A stretch of 37,786 nt of DNA from assembly GCA_964585925.1 (NCBI GenBank), contig CAZPFS010000019.1, forward strand, positions 1 through 37,786, written 5' to 3'. Each line of letters begins with the position of its first letter. Positions within the stretch are counted from its first letter, which is position 1. This document shows positions 10,301 through 22,300 of the stretch, piece by piece. The DNA comes from JAAZLS01 sp964585925 (GTDB taxonomy: Bacteria > Bacillota > Dethiobacteria > DTU022). The position numbers were made by a program, and so were the translations under genes. The notes beneath the pieces are model-generated. The model ran no database searches. It was not told the origin of the DNA and saw only the letters and a list, made by a program, of their open reading frames with translations.

Positions 10301-13300
10301 CCGGAATCAGCAGATCGGTCAGCACCAGATAATGGGGGCTGTGGTTCACAATTGAGATTTTGGCGGGCGTCGCACAGGCGCTAAGGATGCCGTTTCCGAT
10401 CAGCGAACCGCCCTCGGCGAGGACATTAATATTGGGCTGTTCCGCCTTGATGCCGCTCACAATGATCAAATCGATCCAGACCTGGGGCAGGGGTTTGTCT
10501 CCGCTGACATCGATCCCCATCCGGGCCAGCTCCTGCACCAGGAATTGGGCCTGGGCGGCAAAAGCTTCCCCCGCCTGGGTGCCCGCATATTGAACCGCCA
10601 GGTATTTGAATTGATTGATCTGATTCAGGAGATGCTCGGCCAGGATGGCCTTCTCCCAGGCCCAGGTGATCCCGTCGCTGCAGTTGATCCGGCCGTCGGC
10701 ATCAATTTCAAGATAGCGCTCGCTGCGCAGTCCCGCTTCCACTGTGCCGTCTACCCGCACCAGCGGATCCAAGGTCAAAAGACCGCTGCCGCCCTTGATC
10801 TCGGCCCCGAAAACGTCCTTGACCCAGTCGCGGCCGGTGGCCTTGCCGCTGGCAATGGTGGGCCCCTTCTCGGCAATCAAATTGGTATCGCTGACACTTT
10901 GGGTCAGCGCCCCTTCCTTGATCGTGATCCGGCTGGTCAGGATTATTAGAGCCTCGGCCTGTGGGGTGCCGCCGGCGGGGGCTACCCCGTTATTGTCAAT
11001 ATGCGTTAGGGCCTTCATGGTCAGTCGGTTGGTCTCCCCGCGGCTGTTCTGACCGGCCATCAGGTTGATCTGCCCTTCAGCAAAAAGTCTGGCGCCGCTA
11101 TCCACGCTAACCCGGTTCTCCGCCTCTACCCGGGATAAGGAGGCCCCGTCGGCGCCGCCGGCCAGACCCCAGGTTTTGGCCTCTGCACTGGTCTCGATCT
11201 CCGCCCGGGCCAGCGCAGAGAGGATGATGTCGCCCACGCTCTTGAGGAGAGCATTTTTGCCGATATTGATCTCCGCCAGGTAGAGCAGGGCATTTATTTT
11301 CGATGCGGCGTCGGCCACTTCGATCGCTCCGCCGGCGTGCAGCCTGACCCGGTCCCGGGCCAGGGTCAGGTTGCAGGCCTCCAGGATCAGGGACCCGGGG
11401 ATAAAGGGATCGCCGATCACGTTCAGGCCGGCCCCCTCGCCCACATTGACCTTGGTCTCAAAGCTGATCTCCGTACTGCTGCCGGCAAGAGGAACATCGA
11501 CCAAGGCGCCGCCGGACCCGGAGTCGACATTGTACAGATCCTTGCCCGCCTCGTCGTTCAGCCAATCTTTCTCCGCTTCGTTGACGGCGCTAACCAGGAT
11601 CAGGTAGGCATTGATCACCGCGTTATCGCCGATCTGGGCGCCAACACTGGAGAAAACCTTATTTGTGGCAAAGGCGCCGCTGCCGCCGACCAGGGAGATG
11701 TTCAAGGTATCGACCCGGCTGTTGAAGCGGTGCTTATGTTCGGCCTGAAGCCGGAATGAACCTACATCGATCTGAGCCCCGGCGCCGACAATGGCGCTGG
11801 TCCCGTAATTTTCGCTGCTCTGTGGATCCTTGTTAAGAGAGGTCGCCGCCTGGGCGGCCAGGCCGGAGATAGCTCCGCCGCAGCCGCCCAGGGCCTCGGC
11901 GTAGCCGTATTCATCGCCGCGAGCGATGACCTGCAGGTCGTTCCCCCGGATCACCGCGCCGGCGCCGACCAGCGCGGCGATGCTTGAGGCGCATTTTACC
12001 TCCGCCTTGTTCACGCTGACGTCCAGCAAGCCGCCAATGTTGACAACGTCGGTATAAGCAAGCGTACGGGTGGCCACCGGGGCCTCGATCCTGATCGTCC
12101 CCGGGACAGTGATCTTCACCCCCACACCCAGGTAAGCCCGGGCCTCGGTGTTCAGATCAGCTGTGGCATAGACCCCGCTGCCGGTAAGGATGGCGCTGCC
12201 CGAAATACCCTCGGCCTCCGCCCGGGCCGTCTCCCCCGGTTTCCCCCCTGCATTGACCGGCAGCAGCACCGCAGCTTTCACGCTTATGGTGGAGGCGGAA
12301 CTGTAGATGGAAATCACTATATCCTTTGAAGTTTCTTCTTTCAATCCACCCTGGCTCTCCAGAAAGAGATGCTTTCCGTCGCCGGAAATGGCCCTTATCC
12401 GGTAAATGCCGTTATTTTGGCCCGGGCCGTCGACGGTGATGCTCTGACCGGGTTTAAAGCCGTCCTCCGCCCAGCTGCCGCTGTCCCTGCTGATCCGGTC
12501 ATAGCCCTGGGAGACGATGCTCACCGCCGTTCCGGCGCTGATATTTTCGTCGGTTATATACTCTCCCTTGTAGAATACCAGCCTCTTTCCATCGGCGCTG
12601 ATCTCTTTTATTTCGTAATAGTTGTTATTATGGGAGGTGCCGTTGACCCGGATGATATCCCCGGGCAAAAATCCGTCGGCCAGCCAACTGCCTTCGGAAC
12701 GGCAAAGCTCGGGGGAAAACCTGATAACGGCCTCGCCGCTCTCGGTTCCACCTGCGGGGGTGCTCACAACACGACCCTCGGTATCGAGAATGGCGGTAAA
12801 ACCGCCGTCTTCAAAGCCGATAATTTTGTAGAGACCGCTGTTCTGCCCGAAAGGATCGGTCACCAGCAGTGTTAAAAAATCTCCAACTTGCAAGCCCTGA
12901 CCTTGCAAAGATTGGCCCGCTGCGCCCACATATTTTACCCGGTCGTTGGCCAGATGCTTCTCCGCGGCTTTGATGCTTACCAGCCGGGCAATTTTCTCCA
13001 GGGAGACGAAGTAAAAATCACGAGAGCCACTTTCCCCCAGGTAACGATCGAGGAATAATTGCTGGGCTTCATCCATTTCGCCAATATCAAGGCGCAGATG
13101 GATCCCATCCATCCTGCTGATTTTGAAATTCTGTGCTTCCCCGTCTATTTCAAGGGTCAGCAGATCCCCCTCTAAAAGACCTAGCTCCTCCCAACTCCGG
13201 CCTCCGCCGGCCCAGATCAGGGTGAGTTTGGAGCTTTCAAATTTCTCCAGGGTGAACAGCCCCTCCAGCCCCACATTTATGTTTTTGCCGGCGATTTCAT

Positions 13301-16300
13301 CCTTTAAGAGTTTGCCCCCGCTCAAGGTGAGAACCTTCCCATCAGCGCTGATCTCCGCAATGGTGTAGGCTCCGTCGTTCTCCCGCGTCCCGGAGATGAC
13401 AATATCGAAATTTTTGAGGAACCCGTCGTCCAGCCAGCTCCCCCCATCGTTCCGGGTCAATGTGGAGGTCTCCCCGTCAAATGCCAGTTCGGGCTCGCCG
13501 GACATGACCACGCCCCGTTCGAAGATAAACTCTCCCTCCACCCGGATGGTGTGGCTGATGAATTCCAGTCGCGGCGTACCGCTGAGGCTGCCCCGGCTGA
13601 TCAGGGTCAGCTGGGGATTGCCGCTGATGGGTTGGGAACCGGCCACAATGGCGGCATAGTTCCCGATCCAGGCCTTCGTTTTCGGTTTTACGATCGCCTC
13701 CGCCCTGGATTCCCCCACCTCGCCGACACCGGAAACGGTTACACCTTTTACGGTGGCCGTTACCGCCGGGGTAACCAGGGCCTCGATCTGCAGATCGTTC
13801 GAAACAACCACGTCGGCCCGATCGCCGATGAAGGCCTCTACGACCGGCTGCACATCGGCCCGGGCCAGATAGACATGAACCCCCAGGATCGCCGAGCCCG
13901 CCACACAGAGACACTGGGCGTCGGCCAGGGCAAGAACCTCGGCCCTCAGGCTCAGATCGCCGGCCCGCAGATAGCCGTAATCCCCAAGATAGGCTCTGGT
14001 ATTTTCCGCGGCGAAAATATGGGCCACGGTACCGCCCACGGCGGCCGCCCCGGCGGCGGCATTGTTCGGCTTGGAATTAAGGTCATGTTTCCCCGTGGCC
14101 TGGATGGTCACCTTTTGCCCGGAGACGATCTCCGCCCGGGAGGCTTTATTCCCGGCGTTCTGCACAAAGGCGGCGGTGATTTTGCTTTCGAGATCCGGAT
14201 TCCCGAATAGTTCGGGCACCTTGTTTTTATCAATCAAAATTTTCGTCTTGTTGCCCAGGTCATCACCGGGCAGCCTGTTTTGCTTATTCCCCTGATCATC
14301 CTCGTAATAGAGGCGGCTGTCGGGGGAAAGATCGTTGTTGAGCTGGTTATGATAATCTTCATTGAACTCACCGGAACTATCTTCATCCATGGACTGCCCC
14401 ACGCAGATGATGGATACCGCCCCGGAAATGCCGAATAACCCGCCGCCCACCGAATAGACCCTGGAATCGACTATCTTCTCGGACAGCGCTTCCAGATTGA
14501 TATCGCCCCGGGCATAAAGTTTCGAGCCTGCGCCAACCATGGCCACGGTCCGGTTTTGAATACCGGTATAATCGATGGCCGCCCCCACTCCCAGGCCGGC
14601 CCCTGCTCCCAGGGCGCCGCTCGTGGTATTGACCTCGCTACGGTTATCCGCCTTAATGGAAATAGTTTGCGCCGTGCCGGGACCGTAGCTTCCGCCGGGG
14701 CGGAAACGGGGATCCTGATTGATAGTTGAATACTTGCCGGTAGTCGGGTCGCTCCTGAGCGTTGCTTCCGTGGTCGTCTCCACCAGGATAACGGAAATTG
14801 AACCAGCCACACCCGCCCCGGTAACCCCAATCCCGGCCGTCCCCACTTTGACGTTGATCTTATCCCGGGAACGGGCCATAATGACCACGGATTCGCAGGC
14901 ATTCAACTCCGAGCCGATTACTTCCGCCCGGCAGATATTTTTAAATGAGCTGACCACCACCGTACCGCCGGCGCCCACATAACCGGAACCGGAAACCGTA
15001 CCGCCATAAACCTCAAGATCAATATTGTGACTGGAAAAGACCTTAATCGAACCCAGGGTATATACTTTTGAAGCCTGGATAAAAGCTTCATTTTGATTAT
15101 CGGTAACCACCACGGAGACGGCGCCTGCCAGGGAAAACATGGCCGAAAGGGAGGACCCGACAATAACAATGGTCGGCTGATCAGAGCCGCCCAGCGGTTT
15201 CAAGGAGGTGATCGCCGCCAGCTCCACTCCGCTGCCGGCATAGATGGTGGAATCTTTAAGATAAGCCCCGGTTTGCTGGGTAAGGAATGTGGCGTCCACC
15301 GCCCCGCCCACGGCAGCCCCGCCGGCGTCGATGCTGCCGGCGTAGATCCGGATCCCGGTGACTTGATTGGCCCGGACGATAACCCATTCTCCCTGATCTT
15401 GATCGGAGTTAATTTTTGAGGAATTGATATAGGCCTCGGTGGTATTGCAGATGATGTTGGTGGAAACCTGGCCGCTGGCCCCGGCCAGGCCTGCCCCCAC
15501 GGAAGCGGAATAAATGGTCAGGGCTTCTTTGTTGGAGGCAATGACCACCAGGCCCTTGACCTGCTGATCCGGCGTTACTCTGTTCCCGTCCGCGTCCCAA
15601 AGCAGAACCTTGAGGGCGGCCCCGTTCCCCCGGGCGCTCACTTCAGATCCTTCAATATAGGCTCTGGTAGTATTATTGAGGATATTCACGATCACCGCCG
15701 CCCCGGCGCCCACCGCGCCGACCCCGAAGGAGCCGCCGTAACTGCCGGTTAAGCTTTGGGAATCGGCCAGGATATAAATATTGCCGCCGGCAGTCACCAG
15801 CGCATCGGTGATAAAGGCCTCCACCCGGTTTTCGATCAGATTGATCACCACCGTGGCCGAACCGCCGAAATTAGCCCCAAAACTGCCGCTAGCGGCGATG
15901 GTGTTGATGGAGGAGTCGGAGATGGCCCGGATCAAAATATTTCCGCGGGCGTTCAGGACCGGTTTTGCTTTTGCGGGATACTGAGCCACATAGGCCCGGA
16001 TAACATTGGAAATCTCATTGTAGGCCGCGGCCGCCCCCAGGCCCACCTGTCCGGAGTAATTGATCTGCCCGGAGATGGACCGGATAGCTGATCTATCCCG
16101 CGCTTCCAGGCTAATATTTTCAGCGGTAATCGTAGCGGAGAGGATATAGACCTCGATTGTATTGTTGATGAAATTCAGGGAGACCGAGCCGGCCGCGGCA
16201 AAGGTTCCGGCAGCGGCCGCCGCCGCAGATACAGTTTCTATTCCCGCCCGGCTTTGGGCCTCCAAAGTGACATCGCCGACCGCGGTGAGGATTGAATCGA

Positions 16301-19300
16301 TCAGATAAACCAGGTAGTTGTTCTGCAAGTGATTGACGGCTATGACTGCCCCCAGGCCGACACTGCCGCCGGCCACAGCCCCGGCTACGGACTGAATATT
16401 GGTCAATCTTTCCGGGCTGCTGGGATCGGTCTTCAGGGATTCCTGATCCCCGTCTCTATCCGCGCCGCCATCAAAGCTCTCCACATTCTCACCCGGAGCC
16501 GGATCTACCTGCAGGGCGCCCTTGGGAATGGTCGTTCTTTCTTCACTCAAAGCCTGCAGGAGGATATCCGTATCTGCGTTAACCGTCGCCTTCAGTATGT
16601 AGGCGGAAACCCCGGTATGCAGATAGTTCACCGAAACCGAACCCTGGATTCCCACCGCTCCGCCCACGCCGGCGCCGGCACTGATATTGAAAACAGCCCC
16701 ATTGGATTTGGCGATCAGTTTCACCGCCCCGCCGCTGGATTCCACCTGGGAGCTCTCGATAAAGGCCCGGACCTTGGAATCATCGTTGAATGTGGGCTGG
16801 CTATAATCAAATTCTTTGGCCTCGGATTCTTGGTGCGCATCGGAGACCTCGTAGTTGCCCTGGGCCGGATCTCCGCCCTCCAGGGTGCCGCTGCCGACAA
16901 AGACCACGCCCACAGCCGCGCCCACGCCGACCACGCCCGCTACTGCAAAGTTGCCGGCGATCACGCTGACAGCGCTATGATCGATGGCCTGCAGGGATAT
17001 ATCCCCCGCCGCCCGCACCAGTTTCGTGCCGTCCCCGTCGCCACAGTCCTTGATGAAGGCCGCAATATCCGTGTAAATCCAGTTCACCGAGACGGCGCCG
17101 TAAACGGCGACCTTGCCGGCGGCCCCGCCGGCAGCACTGATGCTTTTGATAATCGTCTCGCCGGCGGCGGCGATGACTATTTTTCCTCGATCCGAGATTA
17201 CCCTGGAATTTAAAATATAGGCCTGCACGCGCTGGGGGTTGCCGGAGGTGCCGATGTAATTCACGGCTACGGAGGCGCCAACCGCCACCATCCCCGCTCC
17301 GCCGACGCTGCCGGCAATGGAACCAATCTCCGAGCTGTCACTGGCCAGCAAAATGATATCCAGTTCGCCGAGAACCTGGGATGATTCGATGTAGGCGGCG
17401 ATATCGTTGCCGATGGAGTTCACGGCCACCGAGCCGTTGACGGAAACCTGGGCTCCGCCGCCGCCGCCGGCGACCAGGGTCATGATCAGGGCTTCGGAGA
17501 GGGCGCTGATTACAGTATAGGTCTCGCTGGTGACCTGAGAGTCGTAGATAGAGGCGTGAACCATGTTGCCGATGGTATTGTAACCGGCGGCGGCCCCGAT
17601 GCCCGCATTTCCGCCGAAATTGATCTGGCCGCAAAGGGACCAGATGCTCGAGCTGTCTTTCGCCTCCACCCGGATGCCGGGATGTATCTCATTATGAATA
17701 GTAGCATCTGTTTTCCGGGAGGCAACCGTGCTTCCGGTGATGGCCGCGATAATGCTGTTCTGGATAAAATTAAGGGAGACCGCTCCCGCCCCTCCCAGGT
17801 TGCCGCCTCCGGCCAGGGCCGCGGAAATGCTTTGGATACCGGCCTCGCTCCGGGCGAGAACAATGATATCCCCGTTTTCCGACGTAACCTCTGAACCCTC
17901 GATGCCGGCCCGGTAACTGCCGGCAATATAGTTGATCGCCAAGGCTATCCCCACCCCGGCCTTGCCTCCGCCGGCGATGGCCCCGGCCAGGGACTGGATG
18001 GAGGTCAGGGCGCAGGCGCCGTCATCCTCCCCGGAACCATCAAACTCGCCTACCGGACTCCTATCCGAACCCTCCTGCAGCGCCCCCCGGGGAATATCCT
18101 CGCGCAAAAGGGAAAGGGCCTCCACCCGGATATCGCCGGCGGCGGATACCTGGGAGCCGTTTAAAATCTGGGCCCAGACATTGCTGTAAATATAGTTGAC
18201 GGAGACCGAACCCTGCACGCCCGCCTTGCCGCCGATGGCCACGCCGGCGGTAATGTTGAAAATGGCGTTATTGGAGGTGGCCCTCAGCAGAACCCGGCCG
18301 GACCCGGAATCGACCGTCGAGTGGTCGATATAGACCCGGACCTTGCTGGTCTCTGCGAACCTGGGGTCATCGTAGCCGTAATCCTCCTCTGTGATCTCCC
18401 TCTCTTCTTCTTCGGACCCTTTCTCGTACTCCTCATTTTCCAGATATTTATTAAAAGCGCTCAAATCCCCGTTGCCGATGTAGACGATGGACACCGCCGC
18501 CCCCACGGCAGCGGTGCCCCCCGATCCGGAGAAGTTGCCGGCAATAATGCCGATGGCCGAGTTGTCAACGGCGTCCAGGGTAATATCTCCCTTCGCCCGG
18601 ACATACCTCTCCTTCTCGGCAGTCGCCAGGCAATCCTTGATATAGACGGCCAAGTCGGTATTGATAAAGTTCAGGGAGACCGCGCCGAAGATCGCGTTTT
18701 TACCCCCGATTCCCCCGGCGGCACTGATGCTCTTGATGATCGCCTCGGAGAAAGCCAGAAGCGAAACGGCACCCGTTGTTACCAGCACTCGGGAATCCTC
18801 GATGTAGCAGAGAACCTGCAGCGGCTGGCCCAGGCCGCCGAAACTGCCGATATAGTTGACGGCCAGGGCGGCGCCGAAGGCGTTCTCCTGGGAACCGCCC
18901 ACCGCGCCGGCGATGGAGCCGATCTCCGATCGATCCCAGGCCTCCAGAGTGACCGCGGTTCGGGTATCGATCGTGGAATTTACAATATAGGCCGAAACCT
19001 GGTTGGTGATGGTGTTGATGCTCACCGAACCGTTGACGGCGACCTTGCCGCCCGCCCCGCCGCCGGCCGTGATATTCAGGATAAAGCCCTCCATGCGGGC
19101 TTTGATCCTCAAGGCCTCCGCCGTCAGGATCGTCTCCCCGGCAGTCCCCGCCGCCCCAACATAGGCGGCCACGGTATTTGAGATCTCATTGTAGGAGCCG
19201 GCGACGCCGATGGAGGCTTGCTGCGAATAGGAGAGGCCCCCGGCCACCGCCAGGATGTAGGAACTGTTCGAAGCGTCCAGGATAACCTCCCCGCCGGCCT

Positions 19301-22300
19301 GCAACCCCTGATCTTTCTTTCCTATTATATAGGCCAGGGTATCGGTGGAGATGGTGTTCATAGAAACGGTAGCCGCCAGGGCCAGGCCTTGCTCCTCGCT
19401 GCTGGCCCCCGCGGCGGCGGTAATGGCCAGGATCCGGTTTGCCGACTCGGCCTCCAGCCTGATATTCAGGCGCGAAATGACATCCGAATCCTGGATGAGG
19501 GCCAGAACGGCATTGGTTCCGGTGGGATCCCCCTCCCCCGCCGGTTTCTGATAGATCTCGTTCCAGGCTACCGCTGCGCCGATGCCCGCTTTGCCCCCGT
19601 AGGCCAGAGCCCCGGCAATGGCCAGGATAGATGAGCTATCTTTGGCGATTAATTCTATCGAGCCGGCCCTTACCGCCGATTCCTTCAGGATCGAGGCCTC
19701 TACCGTGCTGGAGATGAGGTTTACACTGACCTGACCGGCTACGCTGCAGCCCTTGCTGCCGGCGGCGCCGGAACCGCTGGCGGAGACCGAGATGATCATT
19801 TCTTTGGCCTCGGCCGCCACTTTCAGCTCCCCGCCCAGCGCCAGGTCCGATTCGATCACCAGGGCCCGGATCCGGTTGTCAATGGTATTCTGGGCATAGG
19901 AACCGGCCAGGCCGAGCGAGGTTTTATCCTTCTTGGCAACCATGGCCACCGAACCTCCGGCGGCGATGATCGTGGTGTAGTTGCGGGAGGTGATGATTAC
20001 CTTCGCCGCCTGCAGAGAGGCGCGGCGGATATAGGCCAGAACCGTATCCTTGATATTGTTCAGCACCACCTCCCCGGAGACGCCGATCCCATAATCTCCC
20101 CCGCCCTGGGGGGCCGTTTTCTTATCCTGCGGAGCTTCTTTTTTATCCTTGCTCACGGCGGAGGCGAGAGCCGCCGAGATCAGATATCCATCGTTGACGG
20201 CATCGATCACCACCGGGCCCGCGGAGATGACCGTCCAGGTCTCCTCCCCCGGCCTCTCCCCGCCGCTAGAATCGAGCAGGGCGCCCAGAGCCGCCTCCGT
20301 ATGGCGGGTCAGGTTATTGACGGCTACCGCCACGCCGACACCGATATTTTCAGAGACAGCCACCCCGCCGACCAGGTTGATGATAATGGTGTTGTCGGAC
20401 GCCCTGACCAGCAGGGATTCCCAGTTTTCTGCAGAGAGGGCTTTGTTCCCCACCACAACCCGGGCCCCGCCGTCGATTTGGGCCAGGGTTTGATTGTCGA
20501 TCTCCAACATGGAGAAGACCCCGTCGAAGCCGAAATCCCCCGCTTTGCCGCCGGCGGCACAAAGCGTCACTGCCAAAACACTGTTATCGGCGGTCACCTT
20601 CAGGTTATCGCCATAGAGGATAACCCCTTCTTTGACTTCCGCCCGGGAGCTGTTCTCCATCCAAATCAGCACCACCGTGCCGCCGGCGGCAGCCGTCTCG
20701 CCGCCGCTGCCCGGACCGCCGAAATTTATCTCCGGTTTCCAGGACTTGGCATCGGCAGCGGCCCCTGATACCCCGGGGGTTTGAATATTGCCACCAAAAT
20801 TGATCAGTTCATTGACGCATAACGACTCCACCGCCACCTCTTGATTGCCGGTGCGGAAATTATCGCCGGTCTCCTGATTGACTTTAGCGCCGCGGTCCAG
20901 ATAGGAATGAGCCTTGCATTCAATCTCCAAGATGGTCACCGCGCCGCAAATACTGACATCCGCCCCTTTCGCCGTGCTCTGGGTCCAGGTGTTGACCAGG
21001 TCGTCGGCAAGCCCGAAGCTGGCATCCAGATAGGTGGTGAGAACGCGGATCATCTCTTTGCTCCGGTAGACCCAGGCCGATCCCAGATCCTCCCAGAGGG
21101 TGGCCTGGCTGAAATCAACCTTACCCAAATCCAGAGTCTCGGAGAATTCGCCCAAATACCGGTAAAGATGGCCGGCCTCGCCGCCCGCGCTGTGGCCATC
21201 CTTGACTTCTATAATATCGTCCCTCTTGACCACCTGGTGGCCATCGGCGGATGAGGAGTATCTCCGGGCCCAGATCGTCACCAGTTCCACCATGTAGGTG
21301 AATTCATAGTCGCTAAGGGCCTCCGCTTTGACTTCCAGTTTCCCGGCAGAGTCAACTGCCGCTCCCGGGCCCACAAAGGCCGTAGCCTCGTTGGTATAAA
21401 GTCCGATGGCCACGGCGGCCGAGCCGGCAAATTTGGTCCCGTCGTCTTCCTCTTCCCCGCCGGCGGGCGGTTCATCCTTTGATTCCTTTACTGTACCGAT
21501 GGCGATCAGGAAGGGCTGGCTTTCTGCTCTGGCCAGGATGGTGATCCTCCCTTTCGCCTTAACCTCCGCTTTCACGGTGGATTCCGGGTCGCCGATGCGG
21601 GCCGTGGCCAGATTGGTATCGCTGTGAATGGCCACGGCGGCGGCCATCTCGAAGGGGCTTTGATCACTGCCGGTTTTTTTATTGGCCTCTTCCGATTTAT
21701 CCAGAATCAACTTCTTGATTTTCGGCAGGAAGATGCCTTTGATCTTGCCGATGATCTGGCTCTTGATCTCGCTGGCCAGGTCATTCTGGCAGCCGGTATT
21801 GACGCCGGCAGCCGCATTGACCCCGTTTCTGGTAACGGGGATACCGATCATAGTGGCTGCGATTTCCTTTCTCTCCGTGAGGGCGGCCACTACGATATCC
21901 CCGGCCACCTCCGCCCGGCCGTCCAGATAGGCCTCGGTTTCGCCGTGTTCGATGGAGAGAGCCACCGCCACCCCCACCTTGCCCCCCTGGCCGGTGGCGG
22001 AGAGGGCCTGGGTCCAGTTGCGATCGATTGTTTCGGCCTTTACGGTGAGGTTCCCGCCAATATGGAGCACCGCGCTCTCCGTCACATGGACAAAGGATTT
22101 GGAGTTGAGGATGCTCACCGCTACCCCCGCCGCGATCCCGCCCGGGGCAATCGTGGCCGTGCCGTTGGCCTGGATGGTATTGTCGGCTCTCGAGATCAGA
22201 GCGCAATCCCCGCTGGTGATGATTTTACCGGCGGCCTCGATCCGGGCCTCCGTATCGACGATGGCCACCGCCACCCCCGCCCCAATCCCCAGGGGGGCCG

